A DNA stretch of 64,000 nucleotides from Dyadobacter koreensis (lineage in GTDB: Bacteria; Bacteroidota; Bacteroidia; Cytophagales; Spirosomataceae), in contig NZ_FNXY01000006.1 in NCBI RefSeq assembly GCF_900108855.1, forward strand, positions 124,001 to 188,000. Direction: 5' to 3'. Each line of letters begins with the position of its first letter. Position 1 is the first letter of the stretch. Below, piece by piece: positions 52,045 through 61,918 of the stretch. The position numbers and the translations under genes were made by a program. The notes beneath the pieces are model-generated. The model was not told the DNA's origin and did not search any database. It worked only from the letters and a program-made list of their open reading frames with translations.

Positions 52045-55000
52045 TTAAATTGCTTCTGCCAGTTCGGCTACTTCGTTTTTCACAACAGCAACTGGCTTTC
52101 CTGTAACTAGCTCCTGAAGGTATTGGAAGACGATGAACAGAACAGGAATGATAAATAGTCCAAGCACAACTCCGGTGATCATACCGCCGGCAGCTCCAAT
52201 ACTGATCGAATGGTTACCCTGTGCGGAAGGCCCGGTTGCAGTCATCATCGGAATAAGCCCTACAACAAAAGCCAGCGACGTCATAATGATTGGACGAAGA
52301 CGCAGTTTGGCAGCTTCAAGAGAAGCATATAGTAGTGACTTGCCGACTTTTCTCCGCTGGACTGCAAATTCGACAATCAAAATCGCATTTTTTGCGAGCA
52401 AACCGATAAGCATGATCAAGGCAACTTGTACATATATATTGTTTTCGATTCCTGTCAAACCGATTGCAGCAAATACTCCGAAGATTCCGGTTGGGATTGA
52501 TAAAATAACCGCGAAAGGAAGGATGTAACTTTCGTATTGAGCAGAAAGTAGGAAGTATACAAAAACCAGACATAGCATGAATACGACGACAGACTGACCT
52601 CCCGACGAGATTTCCTCTTTGGTCATACCTGAAAATTCATACTTGAATCCGTTTGGTAAATTTTTCGCAGCCACTTCTTCCACAGCTTTGATCGCATCTC
52701 CCGAACTGAATCCAGGTTTAGCTATCGCATTAATACCGATCGAGTTAAAAAGGTTGTAGCGGGAAGCATTTTCAGGTCCATAAACTCGTTTCATTTTGAC
52801 AAGTGTATTAATCGGAACCATTTGGCCCAAACGGTTTTTAACAAGTACTCCATCCATAGAGGCCGGATCGGTACGGTCAGCTATATTCGCCTGGACCATG
52901 ACACGGTAATACTTTCCAAAACGGTTGAAGTCAGAGGCTTGTGCACTACCGAAATATGCTTGCATCGTTTGCAAAATGTCTTTCACATTGACACTCAACT
53001 GCTCTGCCTTTACTTCATCAACTTCCATCTCAAGCTGAGGATAATCTGCCCGGAAAGCTGTAAAGGCAACTGCAATTTCAGGGCGTTTCATCAATTCACC
53101 GATAAAGCCGTTTGCTACGCCACTGAATTTATCTAGTGTTCCCCCGTTTCTATCTTGTAAAACAAAGTCGAGGCCGTCCACATTACTGAATCCAGGAACG
53201 GTAGGGAAGGTAAAGACAAAGAAATTTGCTCCTTTTATCGCACCCAGTTTTTGACGGACTTCATTCATAATTCCGTTGATGTCTTTCACGGCACCACGGT
53301 CCTTCGCAGGTTTTAGCAATACGAATGCAACGGCTGACGACGGACTTGAAGACTGCGTAAGAATATTAAATCCTGAAAGTCCCATCAACGTTTGTTTCGA
53401 CTCCATCGACCCAAGGATAGTTTCTGCTTTGTGAACAACTTCAGTAGTACGTTCCAGCGAAGCACCAACAGGCATAGATAATGAAATTGCTATGAATCCT
53501 TGATCTTCAGAAGGTATAAATCCTGTTTTTGTTTTTGAAACCATAAAGCCGGTTGCAATTGTCACCAACGCCAAGGCGGCAAGACTTAACCATCTGTAAT
53601 GGATCAGGAAGCGAAGACTGCTTACGTAACGGTTGGTAAGTTTGTCGAATGAGGCGTTGAAACCCATAAAGAATTTCTCTTTGAAGCTCTTTTTAACATA
53701 GACGCCGTTTTCATGATGTTTGTGTTCTTTCAAGAAAATTGCACACAATGCAGGGCTTAAAGTCAAAGCGTTAACGGCAGAGATCACAATCGCGATGGCT
53801 AATGTAAAGGCAAACTGGCGATAAAAAACTCCGGTTGAACCTTCAAGGAAACCAACAGGAAGAAACACAGCAGACATGATCAGCGTGATCGAAATAATTG
53901 CACCTGTAATTTCACTCATTGCGGAGACTGTGGCTGCCTTGGGTGGCAATCCTTTTTTCTCCATTTTTAAATGAACCGCCTCGACGACGACAATGGCGTC
54001 ATCGACTACAATTCCTATGGCTAATACCAAAGCGAAAAGGGTAAGCAGGTTGATTGAGAAGCCGAAAAGGGACATGAAAAAGAATGTTCCTAAAATGGCA
54101 ACCGGCACCGCAATTGCAGGGATAAGGGTTGAACGGAAATCCTGAAGGAAAATATAAACCACAATGAAAACGAGGATGAACGCTTCCAGCAAAGTATGCT
54201 GCACCTGCTCAATCGATTGATCCAGAGAATCTTTGGTATTATATAGTATCAGGTATTTCATTCCTTTCGGAAAATCTTTTTCCGCCTTTTTCATCAGATC
54301 CTGGATAGCGATCTGAATTTCGTTCGCGTTGGATCCGGCAAGCTGCATGGTGGCTATATTTACGCCTTGCTTGCCGTTTACCCGGGTGAAGTTTCCATAA
54401 GTATACGAACCGAACTCAACTTTTGCGACATCTTTAAGTCTTAAAATTGAACCATCTGCATTCGAGCGGATGATGATATTTTCATATTCTTCTGGTTTGT
54501 TCAGCTTTCCTTTATACTTGATCACATATTCAAAAGATTCCTGGCTGTTTTCTCCGAATTTTCCCGGCGCAGCTTCCAGGTTTTTATCCCGAATTGCGGC
54601 AATCACCTCATTTGGAGTCAGATTATAAGTAGCGAGCTGACTTGGTTTCAGCCAGACACGCATCGAATAATCCTTATTTCCTCCAAAAATAATCGATTGA
54701 CCAACACCTTTAATACGCTTGATTTCCGGAATAATATTGATCTGCGCATAGTTCGCAAGAAACGTCTGGTCATACACGGCTTCGTTTTCCGAGTAAAGGT
54801 CAACAACCATAAGCAAACTGTTTTGCTGCTTCGCTGTTGTTACACCCGCCTGAACAACTTCCGCCGGCAGCTGGCTTGTAGCCTGCGAAACGCGGTTTTG
54901 AACGTTAACAGCCGCCTGGTCAGGGTCAGTACCCAATTTGAAATAAACGGTGATTACCAACGATCCGTCATTGCTGGCGGTTGAGCTCATGTAGCTCATG

Positions 55001-55221
55001 TTTTCGACCCCGTTTATAGATTCTTCCAGCGAAGGAGCAACAGAACGAAGAACGGTTTCTGCATTTGCGCCGGGGTAATTTGCGATAACCTGAACTGCCG
55101 GCGGTGCTATATCCGGGAACTGCTGCAAGGGCAGGTTCGTAAGTCCGAGCACCCCGAGTATCACCAGCAGAACGGAGATAACCGTGGCCAAGACAGGTCT
55201 GTCTATGAATTTCTTAAACAT
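52045..55221 (-). CDS. RND efflux permease of the HAE1 (AcrB-like) family
   Basis: 1058 residues with twelve membrane helices and two large periplasmic loops. It opens with MFKKFIDRPVLATVISVLLVILGVLGL. Proton-relay aspartates are in IGIVVDDAIVVVEAVH; other blocks are YPGANAETVLRSVAPSLEESINGVENMSYMSS, FIPSEDQGFIAISLSMP and GLLAKNAILIVEFA. It exports hydrophobic or amphiphilic compounds in exchange for protons. It is the middle gene of a complete tripartite operon (adaptor, permease, channel), with gaps of 23 and 11 bases. Confidence 0.96.
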   Translation of the reverse strand: MFKKFIDRPVLATVISVLLVILGVLGLTNLPLQQFPDIAPPAVQVIANYPGANAETVLRSVAPSLEESINGVENMSYMSSTASNDGSLVITVYFKLGTDPDQAAVNVQNRVSQATSQLPAEVVQAGVTTAKQQNSLLMVVDLYSENEAVYDQTFLANYAQINIIPEIKRIKGVGQSIIFGGNKDYSMRVWLKPSQLATYNLTPNEVIAAIRDKNLEAAPGKFGENSQESFEYVIKYKGKLNKPEEYENIIIRSNADGSILRLKDVAKVEFGSYTYGNFTRVNGKQGVNIATMQLAGSNANEIQIAIQDLMKKAEKDFPKGMKYLILYNTKDSLDQSIEQVQHTLLEAFILVFIVVYIFLQDFRSTLIPAIAVPVAILGTFFFMSLFGFSINLLTLFALVLAIGIVVDDAIVVVEAVHLKMEKKGLPPKAATVSAMSEITGAIISITLIMSAVFLPVGFLEGSTGVFYRQFAFTLAIAIVISAVNALTLSPALCAIFLKEHKHHENGVYVKKSFKEKFFMGFNASFDKLTNRYVSSLRFLIHYRWLSLAALALVTIATGFMVSKTKTGFIPSEDQGFIAISLSMPVGASLERTTEVVHKAETILGSMESKQTLMGLSGFNILTQSSSPSSAVAFVLLKPAKDRGAVKDINGIMNEVRQKLGAIKGANFFVFTFPTVPGFSNVDGLDFVLQDRNGGTLDKFSGVANGFIGELMKRPEIAVAFTAFRADYPQLEMEVDEVKAEQLSVNVKDILQTMQAYFGSAQASDFNRFGKYYRVMVQANIADRTDPASMDGVLVKNRLGQMVPINTLVKMKRVYGPENASRYNLFNSIGINAIAKPGFSSGDAIKAVEEVAAKNLPNGFKYEFSGMTKEEISSGGQSVVVFMLCLVFVYFLLSAQYESYILPFAVILSIPTGIFGVFAAIGLTGIENNIYVQVALIMLIGLLAKNAILIVEFAVQRRKVGKSLLYASLEAAKLRLRPIIMTSLAFVVGLIPMMTATGPSAQGNHSISIGAAGGMITGVVLGLFIIPVLFIVFQYLQELVTGKPVAVVKNEVAELAEAI

Positions 55222-55244
55222 AAAGATTCAATTTGGGTGTTATA

Positions 55245-56369
55245 TTAATTTTGGGCAATCACCGGTTTCGCTTTTTCCGGCGTAATTACAGTGCCCTCCT
55301 GTAGGATATCAAGTCCGGCAAAAACGATTTTGTCGCCCGCTTTAACGCCGTCTTTAATAAGGTAATTGTTACCGCTTTTTCCAATAATCGTGATAGGCAT
55401 TTTCCTGACCTTATTACCTTCCGATACTGTATATACGAAGACCTTGTCTTGCAATTCCAGTGTGGCAGATTGAGGCACGAGAACTGCCGACTCATGCTGT
55501 AGGCTTAGACGCACTTTTCCCGTATTCCCGGAGCGAAGAAGCCCTTGTGCGTTAGCGAATGTGGCGCGTAATGTGATCGCTCCGGTGTTTTTATCAAACT
55601 GTCCGTCAATCATGTCAACTTTTCCCTGCTTTGGATATACCGTCTGATCGGCTAGCAGGAGCGATATTGGTTCCAGCTTTTTTAATTTGTCATTCAGCGT
55701 CGCGCCGTCATACTGTGCTTTGAACTTGATAAAATCAGCCTCGCCAAGTGAGAAGTAAACGTGTACCTCCTGAACATCCGAAAGCTGTGTCAACGGCTCA
55801 ACGTCTGCGCGGGAAACAAGGCTTCCGTTTTTCTTGGGCAAGCGGCCAATAAAACCGTTTACAGGCGCTTTGATCGTAGTATACCCAACATTGATCTGTG
55901 CAGATCCAACAACTGCTTTCGCTTGTTCTGCATTTGCAATCGCCACGGCATTGGCCGCTTTGGCTGCTTTTAACTGAAAATCAGAGATTACTTTGTTTGC
56001 AACCAGCGGTGTCAGTTTGTCAATTTCAAGCTGCGTATTGACGATCGAGGCTTGTGCTGCGCTCAAATTAGCTTTTGCATTGTTCAGTTGTTCGCGGTAT
56101 GGGTTATCGTTGATCTTGAACAGAGGCTGGCCAGCCTTAACATAGGCGCCTTCGTCAACAAAAACTTTATCAAGGTATCCATCCACCTGCGGACGAATTT
56201 CAACATTTACTTTTCCTTCGATTGAAGCGGGATATTCTTGGTAAGTAGTAGCCTGTCCTGAAGTGATTTCAACTACCGGCAACGTTGGTGGTGGCGGAGT
56301 CGTTGGTGCCTCCTGTTTTTGCGCGCATCCGTATAGCAGGATGGCTAAGCCTAAAATTAGATTTCTCAT
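55245..56369 (-). CDS. Periplasmic adaptor (membrane fusion protein) of RND efflux system
   Basis: 374 residues. The lipobox L-L-Y-G-C at residue 15 is followed by a proline-rich linker. The lipoyl/barrel-sandwich half starts VEIRPQVDGYLDKVFVDEGAYVKAGQPLFKI, followed by the helical hairpin (YREQLNNAKANLSAAQASIVNTQLEIDKL) and the closing half (YTTIKAPVNGFIGRLPKKNGSLVSRAD). The beta-barrel and membrane-proximal domains come last. It joins the permease to the channel. It is the first gene of the operon; its leader carries a near-perfect 22-base palindrome. Confidence 0.95.
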   Translation of the reverse strand: MRNLILGLAILLYGCAQKQEAPTTPPPPTLPVVEITSGQATTYQEYPASIEGKVNVEIRPQVDGYLDKVFVDEGAYVKAGQPLFKINDNPYREQLNNAKANLSAAQASIVNTQLEIDKLTPLVANKVISDFQLKAAKAANAVAIANAEQAKAVVGSAQINVGYTTIKAPVNGFIGRLPKKNGSLVSRADVEPLTQLSDVQEVHVYFSLGEADFIKFKAQYDGATLNDKLKKLEPISLLLADQTVYPKQGKVDMIDGQFDKNTGAITLRATFANAQGLLRSGNTGKVRLSLQHESAVLVPQSATLELQDKVFVYTVSEGNKVRKMPITIIGKSGNNYLIKDGVKAGDKIVFAGLDILQEGTVITPEKAKPVIAQN

Positions 56370-56454
56370 GAAAGTGTTATTAATTGTAATTAAGAGATGA
56401 AAACTTTAAAGACTGTTTTCTGACTTTTTTGCGGTGGTAAGACTATAATGTTTA

Positions 56455-56476
56455 TTTTAGAACGATCGTTCAAAAA
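56455..56476 (-). promoter_or_regulatory. Operator palindrome of the RND efflux operon
   Basis: TTTTAGAACGATCGTTC plus A-run: a perfect 12-base palindrome GAACGATCGTTC (56460-56471), extended by T/A flanks to 22 bases with a single mismatch. On the minus strand it directly follows a TTTG box (plus CAAA 56471-56474), 86 bases before the adaptor start codon. Its size and symmetry fit a TetR-type repressor. The same core occurs before the gene at 56599-58968. Confidence 0.65.
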
Positions 56477-56598
56477 TTATTCGATTTTCTAAAAAAAAAC
56501 TTTAAAATCATCCAAATCATGCTCTAATCAGTGCTTTTATGGTTAGAATAGGTAATTCGATTTGATTATTTTGTTGGTTATTTTGAGTAAAAAAAGCC

Positions 56599-58968
56599 TT
56601 ACATATAGTTCACGCCGATCCGGATAGCCTTCAATCCGGCGACTCCCTGCAGCTCTTCCAGCTCTAGATATTCCAGGTCATCTTTCAGTAAACCCATCTG
56701 CTGAAGGTCCCCGATATAGTCAAGATATTCCTGAGCTTCGCTGTCATTAAAATACACAAGTGCAATTTTTCCTGGTTGGGTCAGGCGCTCGCCACTTTCC
56801 CTCACAAACGCCTTGTCGATCCGTTTTTTGATAATTTCATAACGGATATTGTAAGCGCCTTCCACGTCGAATCTTCTCTCATCATTCCTGAAATTTATAT
56901 TGATCGGATTTGAATGAATAAATATCAGCTGCGTGGTTTTCAGCGGACGTTGCAGTTGGGGCAGAAGTTTTTCAGTAAGCCTTGTAATTTCAGCCATTGA
57001 AGTGAGTTGCCACAAACGCAGATTTTTAAGATAGAGGGTATCAAAAGGTTTTTCAGGGGCCATCGACTGCCCGATGTACATGTCATACTCGATTCCATCC
57101 GTTCTGAATTTTTCAAAATAAAATGGATAAGCGGATTTAAGTGCTTTTTGAGCGTTATCAATATAATTCGATACCGAGGCATTGATGAGCTGTAATGAAG
57201 ATTCCAGTTTTCGCCGGTTCTCAAAAAACAGACCGTCGGTTTCTGAAAGTGCCTGAAAATAAGAATCCACTATATCTTTGGTCATCGGATATTGTTCCCT
57301 GATCTGCAACAAAAAAGGGTTAACTTCAGCATCCAGAAAGCGGTTGAGTGCCAATTCATCTTCGGAGGAAAGGTATCCGTTTATTTCAGTTGCCCAACGG
57401 TCACAGGCACATACAAACGTCTCTGTTGTTTCAAGTTCGATCACTTTTTTGATTGAATGAAAAGTGTTTCCAAGAAATGACAATTGATTTTTGATATCTT
57501 CCCGGACAGCACGATTTCTCTCGAAAGTGGAATTTCTGACGTCAATCGCTCCATACAAAGGGTGTACCTTTTCAAATGTAACGGTCTCGATCTCAGCGTT
57601 TGGCGAACTGATACTGGTTTCCAGAAAATTCCATGCGGCTTCATTGAATTTCCATTGTACAGAAGGCTGCAACGGCGTGAATTTATCCCGGATAACGTTG
57701 TCAATTTTTGCGTTGAATTCGTCCGTACTGTATTTCAACAACTGAGCAATCAGCGGAAGTGCCGTTTGAATTCTCGAAAATAAAGCATCGTCAAGCGCGA
57801 TCCCATGTTTTGAGAAGACTTCCAGAATTCCTGCTACTTTTTTATTGTAAAAAACAGGTATAAGCGCGAAAGAGGAAATGCCTTCGGATCTCAAAATATT
57901 AAGTAAAGGTTGCTCGGAAACCTGCTGATCCGTTATGTTATTAAAAACAGCAGTCTGAGGATTTGTATAATATTTATTAACCAGCTGATTAAATAATTCC
58001 TCAGTAACACCGAATTTTTTCGCAGCCTCAATGATCATACTTTGCGAACATTCCGCGTTGGCAAAAACATATTTTCCGTTAATTTGATAGGAAGGAATCA
58101 GACCAAAATCAACACGGTCGTCCCCAGCCAAAGTTTTCAGCGCCTGGATGATCGAATCGTTGGATTCCGTTTCATAATTGTGGTTCACCAAGGCTTCTTT
58201 GATAATATCTGTAGCACGTTGGATCGTTACATCCTGCAATGTGATAACAGAAAAACCTTCGAAGCGAAAACGGTTTAGCGGAAGAATACTTTCCAGAATT
58301 GTAGTATCAGCGCCCCCCTGCAGATAAGGCTCGATCGCTTGATAATCCAGCGCCGGCAATTTTCCCTGCAGCTGAATGTCGATAAACCTTGTATCCGTAT
58401 TGATATTATAAAATTTAGGAAGATTGGTTACGGCATCGGTATACTCAAATAATATCTCATTCTTGACAAGCGATGGAATATTATAAATTCTTTCGAGGAT
58501 CAGCCGGTACATAAACTGGATCTGCTGCGCTTTAAAATGCTGGACCGGGCTCAAATTGACTGTCTGACCATCAGTACTCTGTTGAGCCAGAAAATGATAG
58601 AAACCGTCAGTGCTGAAAAATATTTTATCAGGAATAGGAGTGCTCAGCGCCCAAAAATTTTCCTTTTCATTTGTCGCCAATGGCGTCAGGATCATGTAAA
58701 CAAGTTCCATCAGCTCTTTGTATCGAACGTGATCTTTGGCTAAAACTGCCGATCCGTTACCTTTCATTTCATTTTCAAACTTTTCAATTACGAACCGGTA
58801 AAATTCAGATTTTACTGCTGGTTCGTCTTTGAGCATGTTTTTCAAATGGGCAACGAATGGCTTAAACGACAACGTAGATTCCATGACAGCAGGCCGAAAA
58901 TCATTGTTTTTGATTTCAAGCGCTCCTTTCAGGGAATTTGAGTCGGTATTTGATTTAGCCAGATACAT
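56599..58968 (-). CDS. Large GAF-domain-like protein of unknown function
   Basis: 789 residues, cytosolic, with no signal peptide or membrane helix. The central part (about residues 230-460) contains GAF-like features (FEGFSVITLQDVTIQRATDIIKEAL; ISSFALIPVFYNKKVAGILEVFSKHG; LFSRIQTALPLIAQLLKYS). The following block FEKVHPLYGAIDVRNSTFERNRAVREDIKNQL is conserved in this Bacteroidota protein family as I remember it. The C-terminal 300 residues are helical then alpha/beta (TTQLIFIHSNPININFRNDERRFDVEGAYNIRYEIIKKRIDKAF). No catalytic domain is recognised. Its leader shares an operator-like palindrome with the RND operon next door. Confidence 0.7.
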   Translation of the reverse strand: MYLAKSNTDSNSLKGALEIKNNDFRPAVMESTLSFKPFVAHLKNMLKDEPAVKSEFYRFVIEKFENEMKGNGSAVLAKDHVRYKELMELVYMILTPLATNEKENFWALSTPIPDKIFFSTDGFYHFLAQQSTDGQTVNLSPVQHFKAQQIQFMYRLILERIYNIPSLVKNEILFEYTDAVTNLPKFYNINTDTRFIDIQLQGKLPALDYQAIEPYLQGGADTTILESILPLNRFRFEGFSVITLQDVTIQRATDIIKEALVNHNYETESNDSIIQALKTLAGDDRVDFGLIPSYQINGKYVFANAECSQSMIIEAAKKFGVTEELFNQLVNKYYTNPQTAVFNNITDQQVSEQPLLNILRSEGISSFALIPVFYNKKVAGILEVFSKHGIALDDALFSRIQTALPLIAQLLKYSTDEFNAKIDNVIRDKFTPLQPSVQWKFNEAAWNFLETSISSPNAEIETVTFEKVHPLYGAIDVRNSTFERNRAVREDIKNQLSFLGNTFHSIKKVIELETTETFVCACDRWATEINGYLSSEDELALNRFLDAEVNPFLLQIREQYPMTKDIVDSYFQALSETDGLFFENRRKLESSLQLINASVSNYIDNAQKALKSAYPFYFEKFRTDGIEYDMYIGQSMAPEKPFDTLYLKNLRLWQLTSMAEITRLTEKLLPQLQRPLKTTQLIFIHSNPININFRNDERRFDVEGAYNIRYEIIKKRIDKAFVRESGERLTQPGKIALVYFNDSEAQEYLDYIGDLQQMGLLKDDLEYLELEELQGVAGLKAIRIGVNYM

Positions 58969-59318
58969 GTCCTTTCAAATGGTACTGTTACACTGATAAT
59001 TTATTCGGAAAATCTAGTCTTTCGGTCCTCTTGTTTTTGTTGTAAAACAAATCCTTGAAAATACATTTAAGATCGGATTTAATACATAATCGATATTGTT
59101 GAATGATCGTTCCAAATGTGAAGAGTAATCTTAAAAAAAGATTATTTTTCTTTATATAATTCAATTTTAAATAATTTTATAATAAAAATATGCCGAAACA
59201 GATAGCGGATTCGATATTTTTGTAACTGATAGTTATATTCAATATACTATCGAAAAAGGATATACGTTTTTGTTTGGTCAGGTGAAAAAAAATGTTTTTT
59301 GTTTAAAACACATTGAAT
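58969..59318. other. Leader region of the GAF-like gene
   Basis: 350 bases, AT-rich, between two minus-strand genes. Apart from the operator-like palindrome at 59101-59112 and its adjoining TTTG box I see no gene and no convincing terminator for the LpxR-like gene that ends at 59319. Confidence 0.5.
59101..59116 (-). promoter_or_regulatory. Operator-like palindrome before the GAF-like gene
   Basis: GAATGATCGTTC (59101-59112) differs by one base from the perfect palindrome before the RND operon. On the minus strand it follows a TTTG box (plus CAAA 59113-59116) with no gap, the same arrangement as at 56455-56476. The start codon is 133 bases downstream. Confidence 0.5.
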
Positions 59319-60320
59319 TTACCAGCTGAAATAAAGTGAAATGTTTCCGACATTATGACCATATAAACCTTTGGCATATGCAGTCGTTGGTTTTTGTGTG
59401 TAGGATATTCCCAGCGCACCTGATGCGAGTACAAGGCCGAAGTCAACATTTCCCATGACATGGTTGATATCCGCAGTATAAGGCGACTTTTTTTCGTTTG
59501 AAAGCTGTGCGTTGTTCTCAATTTCTCCATGCATCAAGGCATTTGAGGCAAGCATGGTAATTTGGGGTCTGACAAAAAAATAGAATTGAATTTTCCTGCG
59601 GATTGCAAAATTACTGAACTGACTGAAAAATCCATCAAAATAAGAAGACATATATCCAATTCTAAAAAGCGGATAAATAGAAAGGGAATTTGTTAACGTA
59701 CCGGCGGAAATCTGTGCGCCTCCAATTACCTCCATATAATGCCCTGCCGCCAGCAATTGTTTCTCCGCCGCGAAATTTAAATTGACCAGAGCCTTTGTAT
59801 TACATTGATTTTTCCAGCCCATCGGTATTTCGTCCCCGATCATTTGATGGATCCAGACCTGAGTTTGACGTGCAAAAGAAGCAGGGCCGCGAACACCAGC
59901 GAGAATTTCTGTCTGGAAGTTATATTTTTTTTCCCTGTTGTAAGAAGCGAGCGAGTGTGTCACAAATAACGCTCCCGAATAAGGATAGTCGTTTGCCTGA
60001 AAATCTGGAATGGTAAGATTATTTGGCGTTACCATCATCTGCATTACCGACCAACCGTAAGTGTCAGTACTGTGTTTTCCGGCTTTTGGAAAAAAACGAT
60101 CGATCGGGAATTTGGAAGGCTTTTTTCGCTCATAAAAGATATCCAGCCTAACTCCGTTTGTGTACGCTTTGTCGGTACCGGCACCACGGAAGTTCAGGAA
60201 ATCATTGTCCTCATAAAATCTGAAAATTCGGTCGGGACGCGAAGATTGTGCATTAGTTAAAACTGAATTTATGAGGCTTAACAGAAATGAAAAAAGAACA
60301 GGTAGCAGATATTTTTTCAT
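59319..60320 (-). CDS. lpxR: LpxR-like lipid A 3'-O-deacylase (DUF2219)
   Basis: 333 residues. A signal peptide (ends near NAQS) precedes a barrel. The LpxR opening is FRFYEDNDFLNFRGAGTDKAYTNGVRL with the N-D and T/N-G residues of the active site. The second block ILAGVRGPASFARQTQVWIHQMIGDEIPMGWKNQ carries the catalytic-type histidine (family H122 in Salmonella). Such enzymes cut the 3' acyloxyacyl group off lipid A in the outer membrane, lowering its immune stimulation. The C-terminus ISLYFSW ends in an aromatic residue as in barrels. Family assignment is sound; activity in this organism is unproven. Confidence 0.87.
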   Translation of the reverse strand: MKKYLLPVLFSFLLSLINSVLTNAQSSRPDRIFRFYEDNDFLNFRGAGTDKAYTNGVRLDIFYERKKPSKFPIDRFFPKAGKHSTDTYGWSVMQMMVTPNNLTIPDFQANDYPYSGALFVTHSLASYNREKKYNFQTEILAGVRGPASFARQTQVWIHQMIGDEIPMGWKNQCNTKALVNLNFAAEKQLLAAGHYMEVIGGAQISAGTLTNSLSIYPLFRIGYMSSYFDGFFSQFSNFAIRRKIQFYFFVRPQITMLASNALMHGEIENNAQLSNEKKSPYTADINHVMGNVDFGLVLASGALGISYTQKPTTAYAKGLYGHNVGNISLYFSW

Positions 60321-60395
60321 GGTCGGAGGGTTAAAGCTGTTACATAATTTGAATTGTTTTAAGATGAAATAAGTATGTGTAAAATTAGGTACAGA

Positions 60396-61007
60396 CTATA
60401 TTGCGTGCTGCAAGTGTAACAAATTCAAACTGCCCAAAGGTCCACCGAATTGCTGCATTCTACCGCCGCTGGCAAGGTTTCCAAGATCTACCGGCGCGAA
60501 ACCGATTCGCCTGACAACCTCGGAAAATTCTTTTTTGGCATACTGGTCATCGCCCGACAAGAAAACCACTCTTTTTCCATGTTCATGTTCGGGATATTTT
60601 TCCAATATTTTGTAATACAATGTGTTAAATGCTTTGACAAGACGCGCTCCGGGGACGAGTTCAGCGACGCGTTCACTGGACGTACGTTCACCAACTTCAA
60701 TGGCGTGGGCAGCATTTTCGAGACTGAAATTCGGATTTGTAGCATCTATGACAATTCGGCCTTCCCAGGGAGGAAGATTTGCAAGTGCTTTTGGAAGCTG
60801 GTCCCAATGGACGGCGAGCATCACAATTTTTGCTTTCGCAACTTCCTCGGTCGTGGCGGCCCTCACGTTCGAACCCAGGTCTGTAACTACGGAACTCAGC
60901 GAGTGAGGGCCTCTGCTGTTACACATTATTACATTGTAGCCAGTGTTGACAAGTTGCCGGGCGAAAGCTCTTGCCATCTTTCCGGCTCCGATAATTCCGA
61001 TGGTCAT
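60396..61007 (-). CDS. F420H2:NADP reductase-like NAD(P)-binding protein
   Basis: 203 residues. The N-terminal Rossmann motif is GIIGAGKMARAFARQLV, followed by NSRGPHSL, EEVAKAKIVMLAVHWDQLPKAL, IVIDATNPN, GARLVKAFNTLYY and the C-terminal GPLGSLNLLHL. The family includes F420-dependent NADP reductases and ferric-reductase-like proteins; bacteria lacking F420 often carry such NADPH-dependent members of unknown substrate. It is transcribed on its own, 75 bases upstream of the LpxR-like gene on the same strand. Confidence 0.87.
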   Translation of the reverse strand: MTIGIIGAGKMARAFARQLVNTGYNVIMCNSRGPHSLSSVVTDLGSNVRAATTEEVAKAKIVMLAVHWDQLPKALANLPPWEGRIVIDATNPNFSLENAAHAIEVGERTSSERVAELVPGARLVKAFNTLYYKILEKYPEHEHGKRVVFLSGDDQYAKKEFSEVVRRIGFAPVDLGNLASGGRMQQFGGPLGSLNLLHLQHAI

Positions 61008-61129
61008 ATCTTAGTGTTTAGTATGTTTCGATATTTTTATTAACTAATTGGATATTAAAAAGTTGTCTGATAGCATCACCGTGAAAAATGGATTGATAAT
61101 GGTTTGCGCTGTATAAATAACTGCACATT

Positions 61130-61690
61130 TTAACCGGTAGGAGATGGTTTATCAATCCTTTCGATAACCACTTTTCCTGTGTCGGGATCGACGACTTTCA
61201 GTTCGATGTATACCACATTTGGAGCCAGTTTTGAACCTCCGTCGATATGAACAAAAATTCTCTTCAAAACATGTTCTTTCTGATTTACATGAATATAAAC
61301 GCGGTAACGGTTGCGGTTATCTCTTCGTAAATACAGCGGTGACCGTGTGTATGCGACTGATTTCAACTCAAATGCTCCGTCACCGATAGGTGTAACTTTT
61401 AATCCATACGCAAATTTGTTCTGGATAAAATTCAGCTCTTTTATCGTTCCACCTTCAGGATATCGGATCCAGAAAGCATGTACCGGATTTTTGGTATCAA
61501 GCTTGCCTTCTTTGTCAATGTTCAGTTGATAGCAAATCGTGTTGGAATTCGGGTCGCGCTGAATATAAAAAAGTAGATTGGGGATGTTCGGTACAGGCAT
61601 TGTATCCGGAGAAAACTGCTCCTGAGCGGCTGAGCATATAACTTCCGAAGTTACAAGCAAAAGCAGAATGAAGATGAAATGCTTTTTCAT
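61130..61690 (-). CDS. DUF4833 exported protein
   Basis: 186 residues. The signal peptide spans about 1-22 (FIFILLLLVTSEVICSAA). The mature part shows the DUF4833 blocks NLLFYIQRDPNSNTICYQLN, PVHAFWIRYPEGGTIKELNFIQNKFAYGLKV and YRVYIHVNQKEHVLKRIFVHI. It is a predicted beta-rich envelope protein of unknown function. It lies 122 bases upstream of the F420-reductase-like gene on the same strand. Confidence 0.85.
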   Translation of the reverse strand: MKKHFIFILLLLVTSEVICSAAQEQFSPDTMPVPNIPNLLFYIQRDPNSNTICYQLNIDKEGKLDTKNPVHAFWIRYPEGGTIKELNFIQNKFAYGLKVTPIGDGAFELKSVAYTRSPLYLRRDNRNRYRVYIHVNQKEHVLKRIFVHIDGGSKLAPNVVYIELKVVDPDTGKVVIERIDKPSPTG

Positions 61691-61918
61691 ATCGGTTGTA
61701 TATGAAAGTAAATAAATGACACCGTTTTATAGAAGGCTCCAAAGCTGAATCGTTTCACCTTGCTGGTAAACTTCTTCGAGGGACAATCAAAATTCAATCC
61801 GCCTTGTCTGATTAAGGAAATGCAGTCCTTTGCTTTTCCCGACCTTCTATGATCAAATAACCCCAAATCTTTGTCAAGGAGATAAACAGTTTTGGAGGTT
61901 ATAAGCGGTGTTTATTCT

